64,000 nucleotides of DNA, from the NCBI GenBank assembly GCA_913009825.1, contig CAJVYQ010000001.1, positions 124,001 to 188,000 of the forward strand, read 5' to 3'. The stretch comes from an uncultured Deferribacteres bacterium. GTDB taxonomy: Bacteria > Zhuqueibacterota > JdFR-76 > DREG01. The notes beneath the pieces were generated by a model. The model saw only the letters and a program-made list of their open reading frames with translations. It was not told where the DNA came from and searched no databases. Positions 1 through 8,645 of the stretch are shown piece after piece (the stretch's first letter is position 1; the number at the start of each line of letters is the position of its first letter). A program made the position numbers and the translations under genes.

Positions 1-231
1 CGCTTTATATTCCGGTTATCTTGTCGATGGGCACACAAGCATTTCACCAATGAACTATCTCAAAATAAAAGTACGCTGCTTGCCGTAATCGGCGCGCTCT
101 TTTTTATCCTTTCGGATACTATTCTTGCCAGCAACAAATTCCATGCTCTCTTCAAAACCGCACGGTTTTTTACACTGATCACCTATTTCACCGGTAAGTA
201 TTTAATTGCGCTGTCTGTGGGAATACAGTAA
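1..231 (+). CDS. YhhN family (lysoplasmalogenase-like) membrane protein, C-terminal part
   Basis: The frame is open from the first base of the window and stops at 229-231, so only the last 76 residues are present. They read GALFFILSDTILASNKF, then a hydrophobic stretch and TYFTGKYLIALS. This matches the final membrane segments of the YhhN/TMEM86 family, whose members carry a G-A-x-x-F-x-x-S-D motif followed by a Tyr-containing last helix. Characterised members hydrolyse the vinyl-ether bond of lysoplasmalogens in the membrane; the function here is inferred from family only. The gene converges on the sulfatase-maturase gene, with about 150 bp between the stops. Confidence 0.6.
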   Translation, partial: RFIFRLSCRWAHKHFTNELSQNKSTLLAVIGALFFILSDTILASNKFHALFKTARFFTLITYFTGKYLIALSVGIQ

Positions 232-379
232 ACTTCATCAAACCATCCTGCAGGTTCTTCACGACAAAAAAGTTAAATGTTCCAGTTCTGATGAGCTGAA
301 AAAAGGCAACCTGAGGAAAGATTCTCCCCGATAGTAATCTATAATCAACAGAAGGATCAAACCGGAATCCCCTGTTCAC

Positions 380-1636
380 TCACCTGCCGCAACAGTTCTT
401 ATATTTCAGTCCGCTGCCACAGGGACAGGGATCATTTCTGCCGGCATGTAAGTAATCGATTTCATCCGGCCGAAAAAGAGCATCGTGTTGTGCGGCGATT
501 TCCTGCTGTCGCTGCCAATCTACAGCAAGCCGGCGCATCCTCTCGTCGGCATGATTGAAAAACATTTTGTACGACGCACAAAAATGATTCAGATTTTGAT
601 CCCGGGGATCATGAATGCGGTCTTTGGTACAACCGCCGTAGCAGTAGGGCAGCCATTTGCAGGTACGGCACTTCTGCGGCAGACCGGCCTTCATCAGACC
701 GAACCGATGTTGCCGTTCTGAATTCAGCATATCGATGATTTTGTGTTCCATCACATTGCCCAATTTCCATTCCGGTTCGACAAAAAAATCACAGGAGTAA
801 ACATCGCCGTTGTGCTCGACCACCACATAAATACCGCATGCCGGCAGAAGGGTACATTCCGGCGCCGTCAGTCCTACATAGCTGTAAAATACGGAATCAA
901 AATATCGGACGGAAGTAGTAGAGGCTCCCTCTTCAAAATCAGCTTGCCACAGATCAAAAATCTTACATAAAAACTCCCCGTATTTTTCCGGCGCCACGGA
1001 AAAAAGCGCCGCCCGATCCGGATGAGCGGGATCCGTTTCCACACAGGGGATAAACTGCATAAAATCCAATCCCATTTCTCTGTGGAAATAGTAAATTTCT
1101 TCGGGAAACTGCACTGAATAATCATTGACAACGGTCAGAGCGTTCACCGCTACGCCGGCATCCAACATCACTTTTGCGGCGCTTGTCACCTGCTGCCAGG
1201 AACCCTTGCCGCCGCGTAAAAAGCGATAGTGATTGTGAATATTCTCCGGCCCGTCCAGAGAAAGTCCCACAAGAAAATTGTACCGATCGAGAAATTTTGC
1301 CCATTTCTCATCGATTAAAATACCGTTGGTCTGCAAACCGTTGCCGACCGATTGGCCCCGTCCATACTTTTGCTGAAACGCAACCGCCTTCTCGAAAAAA
1401 GGGAGTCCCATTAATGTGGGTTCTCCCCCCTGCCAGCCGAAGGAAACATTGGCGCCGGCCTGCTCCAGCACCTGTTTGATCATCTCTTCCAGAATTTCAT
1501 CGCTCATACGGTGGATTTTGGTTTCGGTAAACAGGTTCTCTTTTTCCAGATAGAAACAATACGTGCAGGCCATATTACAATCCGGCCCGGACGGTTTGAT
1601 GAGGATTGAATTGAGCGGTTTGAAAGGAGGCAGCAT
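380..1636 (-). CDS. Anaerobic sulfatase-maturating enzyme (radical SAM/SPASM) with SEC-C tail
   Basis: Radical SAM enzyme that would oxidise a Cys or Ser in a sulfatase active site to formylglycine. The 4Fe-4S/SAM motif CNMACTYC (Cys20, 24, 27) lies at the N-terminus, followed by GWQGGEPTLMG, typical of the anSME group. The C-terminal half has the SPASM cysteines (around CTLLPAC, YSCDFF, CRTCKWLPYCYGGC and FCASY) that bind two auxiliary clusters. The last 20 residues form a SEC-C zinc motif (DPCPCGSG ... CC). Length (418 aa) is normal for the family. No sulfatase gene lies in the window, so its substrate must be encoded elsewhere. The ribosome binding site is weak. It appears to be a single-gene unit. 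Confidence 0.9.
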   Translation of the reverse strand: MLPPFKPLNSILIKPSGPDCNMACTYCFYLEKENLFTETKIHRMSDEILEEMIKQVLEQAGANVSFGWQGGEPTLMGLPFFEKAVAFQQKYGRGQSVGNGLQTNGILIDEKWAKFLDRYNFLVGLSLDGPENIHNHYRFLRGGKGSWQQVTSAAKVMLDAGVAVNALTVVNDYSVQFPEEIYYFHREMGLDFMQFIPCVETDPAHPDRAALFSVAPEKYGEFLCKIFDLWQADFEEGASTTSVRYFDSVFYSYVGLTAPECTLLPACGIYVVVEHNGDVYSCDFFVEPEWKLGNVMEHKIIDMLNSERQHRFGLMKAGLPQKCRTCKWLPYCYGGCTKDRIHDPRDQNLNHFCASYKMFFNHADERMRRLAVDWQRQQEIAAQHDALFRPDEIDYLHAGRNDPCPCGSGLKYKNCCGR

Positions 1637-2111
1637 AAATATCCCGTTAAAAGTTATTTTGTCATTTTGATTATTCGTAACAATTCATGTAGATAGCCCC
1701 CATACCTCCCCAACGTTATTGACTTAAGAGAATGTAGAAAATAATCTGTTTTTTGGGCTAAAGCCCGAAGAAGTGCGCTACAAATCTACCACAAGCTAAA
1801 GCTCGCGGCAATTAAAAGGGAAAAATTAATTTATAGCTATGATCTTCAGAGCGCGGCTTAAAATTGGCACCTGATTCTTAAGGCTTTAGCCTGATTGCGC
1901 ACTTAATGGCATTTTAAAATTACTATGTGAGAGTATCAAACATCATTAATAAATTTATATCGATTTTTTTCAAGGGTACAAAATGTTACATTTCAAAAAA
2001 TTTTCTTACGTCGACAACATTGCCCCTACGGGCGTGTAAAACAACTGTTATCATCATATCTCTCCATAAATCGTCACGATAAAAACCAATATCCCGAAAC
2101 AAAATAATTAA
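1637..2111. other. Intergenic gap with short inverted repeats
   Basis: No coding signal was found in this 475-bp gap. It is AT-rich and contains short palindromes built on CTAAAG/CTTTAG: GGGCTAAAGCCC near 1756, AAGCTAAAGCTCGCGG near 1794 and AAGGCTTTAGCCTG near 1881. Similar CTAAAG/CTTTAG words recur near 6400 and 44250. Confidence 0.5.
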
Positions 2112-4394
2112 TCATTTCAGAATTTCAAAATTATTTCTCATCAAGCAATTTTTATTCGTCAGATTGTCCTTTACTGTAACCGTCAGCCGGTACAGTCCGG
2201 CAGGATAATCGGGTAATTGAATGGCCCGGTAGAGAAACCCGTCACGGTTTTCAGTGGAAAAATGATCCGAGATGGTCATTTCCGGCAGGATATGTTTGGT
2301 GAACAGAGATCGTGGATTTTTAAGGAAAGTTACAATCCCCAAACCGTGGCTTTTTATCTGTTTCACATTAATGGTAACCGAAAAATCGCTTTGGGCATCT
2401 GCATTTAAGGTTAGATTGTACACTTCAAAATAGATAAACAGCAATTCGTTCTTTTTGAATTTTCTGCTGATTTTGGGCACAATAAACGACGCGGCGGAAA
2501 ATTTCAATTTGCCACTTGTAAATATTTTTTGATTATCCTCCTGTTTTCCCAGAACAATGTCGCTGCTTTTCAACCCTTTCTGATGATAGGAAGGTACTTT
2601 TATTTTCAGCCGTAACAGTCCTTCTTTCAATGTCTGATTATTAACTACACGTAATCCCGCGTGGTAGATTCCGGGCGACAAGGTCTGAAAAATTTTTTCG
2701 CTTTTTCCCTGTGCCGAAAACCCGAGCAAACCGGCTTTCTTTTTCCATTCATAGCGTTTCACCGCCTGCCAGTTTGAATCGAACAGGACAAATTCTTCTT
2801 TCAGGCTAAAAGGTCGGGAAAGGGCTGAGTCCGGTTGTGCGTCCGGCGGCAGGTTGTAATAAAGGTAAACATTTTCCTGATTGGTTCTGCCTTTGAAGCT
2901 GAAATAGCGAGACGCTAAATCAAAGCGGCCGAATTCCGGTTCATAATTGCAGGTGGACGTAGCCGTCGCATATCGAATAGCCTGAATGTCGACAGGCAGC
3001 AGGCACCAGCCTTCTTCTATCGATCTGCCGGAATCTTGTGAACTTGGTAAATAGAAACGAAAAGACATTTCCGGTCGGCCGTATTTGCTGTAGTAGCGCC
3101 AGATCGGCTGCCAAATGCCTCTGCTTTTTTCTCCGGCATACAGATCATCGTAGGGAATCTCCTCATCCGGATCGCCATGACGAATGTAAATAACGCCCAT
3201 GTCGTCCACATCTTTCTGAAATTTGCTGCCTTTGGTGCTGCTGAATTCATCCAACGCAATAAAAGCTTCCCGCTCCACCGGCCGGGAAAAATCGTTGAGG
3301 AAAAATGATAAAAACTCTTTTACCGGATAGCGGCGATTATATCTTCTGGCATAGCACAACCGTTTGTAATGTTCGGGGATCCGTTCATTGAAGGGGGTTG
3401 TCAATGTCGGATCCCGCTTTTGCCAGAATTGGCGGAAGAATTCCTTTTTCTCCGGCAAAGACGAAGCAAAATACTGCTCGTATTCTGCATCCGAAACCAG
3501 ATAAATAATATCAGAAAACAGTCTGTCGGCATCGGATTCGTCGGCTATGGTATTTACAGCCTGGCGGTAGCGTTCCGTCCCCAGCGTATCCTGGTTCAGC
3601 GCAAGCCTGATGCGGGCTTCCTCAAAATTTTGCCGGGACAGCCATTGAACCGGATGCTCCTCTTTAAATGCGAGCACAACGCGCAATGCCCGGGCATATT
3701 TTCTGTCCCGGTACAAAGCATCAATATAAGCCAATTGAAACCGCAGATTATCAGGGTATTTCACTGTAAGCTTTTTGAACGCCTTCCTCATGCGGCCAAA
3801 TTTGTGAAAAGCGAGTCCGATTTTTAAATAAAGATTGTAGCTGTTTTTATACCATGGATCCAGATACAAAAGTTTTTCCAATTCCCTCAAACCGGCGCCG
3901 TAACTATAGTAAATCATCGTCAACAAAGCGCGTTGATAGTAAGCATCCTTCATGGTTTTATCACAGAGGATAGCATGATCGAACATGTCGATAGCCTTAT
4001 TCTTGAAAAAGGGCCCGTCTTTGTACAGCATGCCCAATTCGTAATAAGCAACCGCCCTTTTCCCTTTGTTCCAAACTTTTATGGCATTTTTGTAGCTGGC
4101 CTCTGCGTACAAAAGTTTGTCCTTTTTTCGCGAATTGATCCTGCCTAACTGCAAATAGGTTTCGTAATCCGGTTTTAAGGAAATGATAGAATCCAAAATA
4201 GTTTCAGCCAGATTATTTTCCCCCGCTTGCAGGTGTTTTTGCGCTAAAACGTGGAGATGTTCTATTTTTTCACGAAGCGTTCCTTTATCATTTTCAAGAG
4301 CTTTTTGTGCAGAATGAAGCGGATGTGATAAAATTACTATTTGGCACCAAAGGAAAAAGATAAACAATATTTTACTATGATTACCGGGACTCAT
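2112..4394 (-). CDS. TPR-repeat GWxTD-domain protein
   Basis: Exported protein of 760 aa. A hydrophobic N-terminal segment (about residues 8-28) is followed by roughly 250 residues of TPR-like helical repeats. A GWxTD domain begins near residue 310: EKKEFFRQFWQKRDPT, then FNERIPEHYKR and GVIYIRHGDPDE. The C-terminal third is beta-rich and Ig-like. It shares domain order and these motifs with the gene at 61289-63478, so the two are paralogues. GWxTD proteins are common in Calditrichota, Ignavibacteria and related phyla; their function is unknown and a cell-envelope role is only inferred. The eponymous motif is degenerate here. The start codon has no clear Shine-Dalgarno sequence. It is flanked by non-coding gaps on both sides. 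Confidence 0.75.
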   Translation of the reverse strand: MSPGNHSKILFIFFLWCQIVILSHPLHSAQKALENDKGTLREKIEHLHVLAQKHLQAGENNLAETILDSIISLKPDYETYLQLGRINSRKKDKLLYAEASYKNAIKVWNKGKRAVAYYELGMLYKDGPFFKNKAIDMFDHAILCDKTMKDAYYQRALLTMIYYSYGAGLRELEKLLYLDPWYKNSYNLYLKIGLAFHKFGRMRKAFKKLTVKYPDNLRFQLAYIDALYRDRKYARALRVVLAFKEEHPVQWLSRQNFEEARIRLALNQDTLGTERYRQAVNTIADESDADRLFSDIIYLVSDAEYEQYFASSLPEKKEFFRQFWQKRDPTLTTPFNERIPEHYKRLCYARRYNRRYPVKEFLSFFLNDFSRPVEREAFIALDEFSSTKGSKFQKDVDDMGVIYIRHGDPDEEIPYDDLYAGEKSRGIWQPIWRYYSKYGRPEMSFRFYLPSSQDSGRSIEEGWCLLPVDIQAIRYATATSTCNYEPEFGRFDLASRYFSFKGRTNQENVYLYYNLPPDAQPDSALSRPFSLKEEFVLFDSNWQAVKRYEWKKKAGLLGFSAQGKSEKIFQTLSPGIYHAGLRVVNNQTLKEGLLRLKIKVPSYHQKGLKSSDIVLGKQEDNQKIFTSGKLKFSAASFIVPKISRKFKKNELLFIYFEVYNLTLNADAQSDFSVTINVKQIKSHGLGIVTFLKNPRSLFTKHILPEMTISDHFSTENRDGFLYRAIQLPDYPAGLYRLTVTVKDNLTNKNCLMRNNFEILK

Positions 4395-4620
4395 TGCAAC
4401 CAGCTATAAAGTTAGAGAATATTTCTTTGATAAAGTGGCTTCATAAAATCTAAACAAAAATATTTACAAAAAGTTTCAATTTCAATTCAATTTGATAAAC
4501 CCAATTTTCTCCATAGCGGCAATACTCGAATGATCGTTTGCAACTGATTAAAAAATAGGACCATTTTTTACCGCTGCCATCTCCGTTTTTACCCCTCTCC
4601 GAAAAATCTGTAATCAAATA

Positions 4621-4646
4621 AAAAAGGCCTCCCGGGAGGCCTTTTT
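4621..4646 (-). terminator. Rho-independent terminator after fumarase
   Basis: A perfect palindrome, GGCCTCC/GGAGGCC, is flanked by A and T runs and sits 15 bp past the fumarase stop codon. The symmetry would let it act in both directions. Confidence 0.9.
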
Positions 4647-4660
4647 GCTTGTTGCAGAAT

Positions 4661-6178
4661 TTATTCTAGGAAACCTTCCAACTTATGCAGCGCTGCTTTG
4701 TCCACTTCTTCATGGAGTGATTTGCCGTGCGAATCCATGGTAACCACCGCCGGGAATCCTTCCACACGAAATTCCCACACAGCTTCCGGACTGCCGAAAT
4801 GTTCCAGATGGACGCTGTCCACACTCTTCACCGTAAGCGCATAAACCTGGGCAGCACCGCCGATGGCGTGCAAATAGACCGTCCCGTGCTCCCGGCAGGC
4901 TTTCAGTGTTTTGACGCCCATACCTCCCTTGCCGATAATCGCCTTGATGTCAAATTTATCGATCACATCGCTTTGATATGGTTCCTCGCGAATGGAGGTA
5001 GTCGGACCTGCCGCCATCACCTGGTAACCGGAATCCTTCTTCAAAACAACGGGGCCGCAATGATAAATAATACCGCCTTTGATAATATCCAATTCGCCGC
5101 CTTCATGCAGGTATTTATGGACGGCATCGCGGCCGGTGAAAATAGTGCCGTTGATCAACACAACATCGCCGACTTTCAGCGCACGCACATCTTCTTCGGA
5201 CAGGGGAGTCTGCAATACTTTCACATTTTCTGTGGGGGCGAAAAATGTATCCGGTCCTTCGATTTCTTTTTCAAATTCACCGGGAGCCTGATAAAGCCAT
5301 TCCTTTACCTCTCCTTCTGCAGACAGAACCATGCCGCGCCGGCGGTAGGCCCAACACATGTAAGCAATGCTGACAAAAAAGCTTGCCGGTAAACGATTCC
5401 TCACGCCAATTTTGCAACCGCCAATGGTCATTTTACCGCTAAAGCCCATGGGACCGATCTCCAATTCGTTGGCTTCTTCCAGTATTTTCGCTTCCAGTTC
5501 AGCAAGTTCGGGAACAGGATTAACATCATCCGTTTCCCGCAGTAACTGATGTTTGGCCCAGGAGTAACCGGCTGCTCTGTCGCCGCCGATACAAACACCC
5601 AGAAAACCAGGGCCGCATCCTTTACCCTGAGCCTGGTAAACGGCATCCAAAATACAAGCCCGAACCCCTTCCAGATCGCGACCGTACAGCTTCCCGGCAA
5701 ACGTAGCCGGCAGTTTATACTGAATACTCATATTCTCACAACCGCCGCCTTTTAAAATCAGCCGGACATCCACATCCTCTTTTTCCCACTGTTCAAAATA
5801 AAACACCGGACTGCCGGGGCCCAGGTTGTTACCCGAATTTTTACCGGTTAAACTATCCACTGAGTTCTGCCGTAAATAACCGTTTTGTGTGGCTTTCTCA
5901 ACAGCTTCTTCAACGTCGTTTCTGAATTCGGTTTGATTAAAATTAACCGGAGTTTTCACATAAAACGTGAGGGTTCCGGTATCCTGGCAAATTGGTAAAG
6001 ACCGTTTTTTTGCCAGACCCACATTTTGCATCACCATCTCCAGGGCAAACTCTGCTTTTGAACCTTTTTCTTCCAGTTTTTTACGCAGGGATAACACATT
6101 CTCCACATCCTGCGGCAAAAAGGCAGAAGCGCGACGAACTAATTCCAAAATATTTTCCACTAACTTTTCCCGGTTCAT
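4661..6178 (-). CDS. fumA: Class I fumarate hydratase (alpha and beta domains fused)
   Basis: Interconverts fumarate and malate in the cytoplasm using an oxygen-labile 4Fe-4S cluster. The three cluster cysteines are visible: Cys64 in PICQDTGT, Cys188 in GKGCGPG and Cys275 in YMCWAYRR. Their spacing matches the alpha subunit of class I fumarases. The beta domain starts near residue 300 and carries GTIFTGRDAVHKY, GPTTSIREEPYQ and the lysine motif IIGKGGMG. At 505 aa it is the single-chain form. The related L-tartrate dehydratase is a less likely alternative. A GGAG ribosome binding site lies just before the ATG, with TATAAT about 30 bp further upstream. The fumarase supports an anaerobic or low-oxygen life style. 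Confidence 0.93.
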   Translation of the reverse strand: MNREKLVENILELVRRASAFLPQDVENVLSLRKKLEEKGSKAEFALEMVMQNVGLAKKRSLPICQDTGTLTFYVKTPVNFNQTEFRNDVEEAVEKATQNGYLRQNSVDSLTGKNSGNNLGPGSPVFYFEQWEKEDVDVRLILKGGGCENMSIQYKLPATFAGKLYGRDLEGVRACILDAVYQAQGKGCGPGFLGVCIGGDRAAGYSWAKHQLLRETDDVNPVPELAELEAKILEEANELEIGPMGFSGKMTIGGCKIGVRNRLPASFFVSIAYMCWAYRRRGMVLSAEGEVKEWLYQAPGEFEKEIEGPDTFFAPTENVKVLQTPLSEEDVRALKVGDVVLINGTIFTGRDAVHKYLHEGGELDIIKGGIIYHCGPVVLKKDSGYQVMAAGPTTSIREEPYQSDVIDKFDIKAIIGKGGMGVKTLKACREHGTVYLHAIGGAAQVYALTVKSVDSVHLEHFGSPEAVWEFRVEGFPAVVTMDSHGKSLHEEVDKAALHKLEGFLE

Positions 6179-6221
6179 AATTTCTCCATTAATCTACTGA
6201 CTTGGATTATATAATTTATGA

Positions 6222-6311
6222 TAACTACTCAGGTATGCTCCATGAATTAGCTGTAATCACGCTTCGACTGAGTTTATCCTGCACATCAAACAATAAACAT
6301 ACCTGAGTAGT
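6222..6311. repeat. Dispersed inverted-repeat element, GTAAC family
   Basis: The element begins TAACTACTCAGGTATGC and ends CATACCTGAGTAG. Its inner parts (AGCTGTAATCACGCTTCGAC; CTGCACATCAAACAATAA) reappear in the copy at 30600-30760. The element lies in the upstream region of fumarase. Confidence 0.75.
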
Positions 6312-6333
6312 GGCAATTTATGAATACTTATTT

Positions 6334-6493
6334 GTAACTATTCAGGTGTTTTCTTTCAATCTTTTTCGCCTTGCCGTGAACGACAAGGCTAAGAAATGAA
6401 AGGGCGCTAAAGCGTCCTATTTACGATAGCATCCTTCAGGATGCTTTCATGTCTTAGCCTGAGGGTTCACTCTCAGGCGACCTGAATAGTTAC
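6334..6493. repeat. Dispersed inverted-repeat element, GTAAC family, divergent interior
   Basis: The ends are GTAACTATTCAGG and CCTGAATAGTTAC, a 13-bp inverted repeat. Inside are two further perfect hairpins: AGCATCC/GGATGCT at 6428-6445 and GCCTGAG/CTCAGGC at 6457-6478. The GGGCGCTAAAGCGTCC word inside recurs near 44250. Confidence 0.65.
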
Positions 6494-6500
6494 ACTTATT

Positions 6501-7070
6501 TTATGTTTTTAACTCAATCTGCACATCAAATTTTATGTTAACCTGAATATTTACAGGCGAAGGTTGGGCCGCACCATCGAAGAAAAATACAATTACCGGA
6601 GGCGCTGTGCGGATGAGCAGAGATTTCAGCTTTTCCAAAGCGATATAATCAACGGCAAGGGGTGTGTTTTCCGAAAACAACGAGATTACAATATTTGAAG
6701 AGGGAGGTAAAATAATATTCTGAAATTTCAATAGCGTATCCGGGGGAATGACCGGCGTCATTATTTTAAAAGAGATTGTTCCATCCAATGTGTCGCTTGC
6801 AGCATTGTCTCCGGTTACCATAAATTGAATATCATTTATATAAACATCCTGAATTGCAACTGTATCGATGCCGGTTTTTTTATAGATCTCATCAAAAAAA
6901 AGATGCCTGATCTGGTGCAACGGGTTCCGGCTGACGTCAAAGTCAAATGAAACACTAAAATTTATTTTCTGATTGACGGACTCCTTTTCATAATCGACAA
7001 GTTTACACTGACTGTGAAAGAACAACAATGTCAGTAAAATGCCAACAACGAATGACCTGCATTTGATCAT
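6501..7070 (-). CDS. Small lipoprotein of unknown function (paralogue of 7128-7703)
   Basis: 189 aa. A lipoprotein signal peptide (LLTLLFFHSQC, Cys22) is followed directly by KLVDYE. The rest is predicted beta-rich and ends with INVKF-like alternation (VNIKFDVQIEL). The neighbour at 7128-7703 has the same Cys-Lys-Leu start, a similar length and a matching C-terminal strand (RVNIDLQVE), so the pair looks like a tandem duplication. Both follow an outer-membrane-type protein gene, and the three form a minus-strand operon. No known domain was recognised. The ATG has no obvious Shine-Dalgarno sequence. Confidence 0.7.
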   Translation of the reverse strand: MIKCRSFVVGILLTLLFFHSQCKLVDYEKESVNQKINFSVSFDFDVSRNPLHQIRHLFFDEIYKKTGIDTVAIQDVYINDIQFMVTGDNAASDTLDGTISFKIMTPVIPPDTLLKFQNIILPPSSNIVISLFSENTPLAVDYIALEKLKSLLIRTAPPVIVFFFDGAAQPSPVNIQVNIKFDVQIELKT

Positions 7071-7127
7071 TTTTAAACCAAATTTTTTGAGAGCAATATC
7101 AAAATATGATAACGGAAGCGAGGATAT

Positions 7128-7703
7128 CTACCCTGTCGTTTTTTCAACCTGTAAATCGATATTTACTCTGGCTTTGAAGTTAACCGGCGGATTATTGGCG
7201 GTACCCGCCATGCGGAAGACAAGCGTTGGCGGCGGCACAGAAAGAAGCATCGTTTTTAACTGCTGCACTCCGGCCGGGTTGATCTGTAATTCATTGGCAA
7301 TGGAAAACGGCGTGATCGGCTGGTTCAAAACCTGATTTAGATTTTGATTCACAAAGCCGGCCAACAAATATTCCTGACTGCCGGCGGCGCTGTTTCGAAA
7401 ATAGACACTTCCGTTGGCCGTTGTATTGTCGCCGGTGTTATTTTCCGTTATGATAATTTCGAGGAGTTGCAGCTCCACGCCAACAATTTCCTGTGGCGTA
7501 ACGCCGGCGTCGGCATAAGTCTGCGCCAGGTTAATTTGCTGCTCTCCATCGTACGAAGAAGAATTTGATTGCACATGGTATTCTTCATCCAAGGTTACTT
7601 CAACAAAAATGGTTTCTCCGGCAAAACCGATTAGTTTGCAATTGACAAGTAATATGGCCAGTACAGATAAAATGGTTAAAGAAGCTACAATTCGCGTTTT
7701 CAT
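7128..7703 (-). CDS. Small lipoprotein of unknown function
   Basis: 191 aa from the ATG at 7701-7703, which is preceded by GAGGGAG at 9-nt spacing. A TTG further upstream would place the ribosome binding site inside the gene and was rejected. The N-terminus is a lipoprotein signal (SVLAILLVNC) followed by KLIGFAGE. The mature part is Thr/Asn/Val rich and predicted beta-structured. It is the second gene of a three-gene operon, 33 bp downstream of the DUF6588-like gene. Its paralogue follows 57 bp later. An envelope location is inferred from the lipobox; the function is unknown. Confidence 0.75.
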   Translation of the reverse strand: MKTRIVASLTILSVLAILLVNCKLIGFAGETIFVEVTLDEEYHVQSNSSSYDGEQQINLAQTYADAGVTPQEIVGVELQLLEIIITENNTGDNTTANGSVYFRNSAAGSQEYLLAGFVNQNLNQVLNQPITPFSIANELQINPAGVQQLKTMLLSVPPPTLVFRMAGTANNPPVNFKARVNIDLQVEKTTG

Positions 7704-7736
7704 AGTAATATTCTCCCTCAATTAATAATTCAAAAA

Positions 7737-8645
7737 TTAAATTCCCAAGCCAATACCTACTGTGGCAGTATTCTGGTTACCCAGCGAATAATCTCCATTC
7801 AAAATAATGAATCCCAACCGTAAACGTGCGCCTATCGTTAATCTGAACATGGTGCCGGTCTCCAGCGCCAGCCCAATATTTTCCTGAATACCGCCGCCTT
7901 CAAAAGTATAAGAAACATCCATTTTAGTACTTTCCCAGGCAGCGGCACCGTAAACGGTAAGCATGGGGATCGACTTACTGACCTGGAAGCCAAAACTCAC
8001 TGCTTTGGTAGATATAAAATCTCCCACATCAAATGTCTGATAAAAAAATCCGGCGGAAACGCTGATTGGAAACAGAGGAATATATTGGCTCAGACTGTGT
8101 TGGATACCATATCCGGTCAAAGTTATTTTTCCGACATTTTCATCCGTATCCCCCGGAATTTTCCCGGAAAAATAGCGGATTTTCACCATTGTCCCCAGGA
8201 TTGATCCGACTTCGATTTGCGGAACGGCAAACGGGACCAGATCTCCCTGAAGTTGACCATTTTGAAACTTGTATTTCAAACCACCGGTTCCGGGCACCAC
8301 TGCTCCTTCTCCGCCGAATACGGTTGCAGTCTCAACCGGATCCTGGGAATATGGTAAAGGAGGCGTTCCCATATAGGTTTTATCTTCTTCCGGTATAAAC
8401 GTTGCCATGCCAACCAAACCGACATAAAGATGCAGTCCGATGGTTGATACGTGTGCAGTTCTGTATAAACCGGAATTCAAATTATGGCCAAAGGAATTAA
8501 CAAAAGGTTGTAAGTACCCTTTTGTGTTGTCTCCGTTCAACTGTTCGATAGTATTCTCCAACTGACCGAAACTATTACCAGCCACACCCAAAAGAATGAT
8601 CAATGTAGCAAAAAATAGCGAGACAGCGTTTTTCATGGATTTCAT
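7737..8645 (-). CDS. DUF6588-like outer-membrane protein
   Basis: 302 aa from the ATG at 8643-8645, with an AGGAGGA ribosome binding site 6 nt upstream. The signal peptide covers roughly residues 1-28 and appears to end near NSFG-Q. The mature chain has alternating Gly-rich amphipathic strands (HLYVGLVGMATFIP, ITLTGYGIQHSL, VSFGFQVSKSIP) and ends GNQNTATVGIGLGI, as expected of a small beta-barrel. The pattern resembles the DUF6588 family of Bacteroidota and FCB relatives; no reaction is known. It is the first gene of the operon with the two lipoproteins, so the three may form one envelope complex. Confidence 0.65.
   Translation of the reverse strand: MKSMKNAVSLFFATLIILLGVAGNSFGQLENTIEQLNGDNTKGYLQPFVNSFGHNLNSGLYRTAHVSTIGLHLYVGLVGMATFIPEEDKTYMGTPPLPYSQDPVETATVFGGEGAVVPGTGGLKYKFQNGQLQGDLVPFAVPQIEVGSILGTMVKIRYFSGKIPGDTDENVGKITLTGYGIQHSLSQYIPLFPISVSAGFFYQTFDVGDFISTKAVSFGFQVSKSIPMLTVYGAAAWESTKMDVSYTFEGGGIQENIGLALETGTMFRLTIGARLRLGFIILNGDYSLGNQNTATVGIGLGI

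Noticed and set aside
188-379. 63-codon frame directly after the sulfatase-maturase stop
   Set aside because: It overlaps the YhhN-family gene on the other strand, begins at an unsupported GTG and resembles no family.
4727-5392. 221-codon open frame on the plus strand
   Set aside because: It lies opposite the class I fumarase gene and has no recognisable domain.
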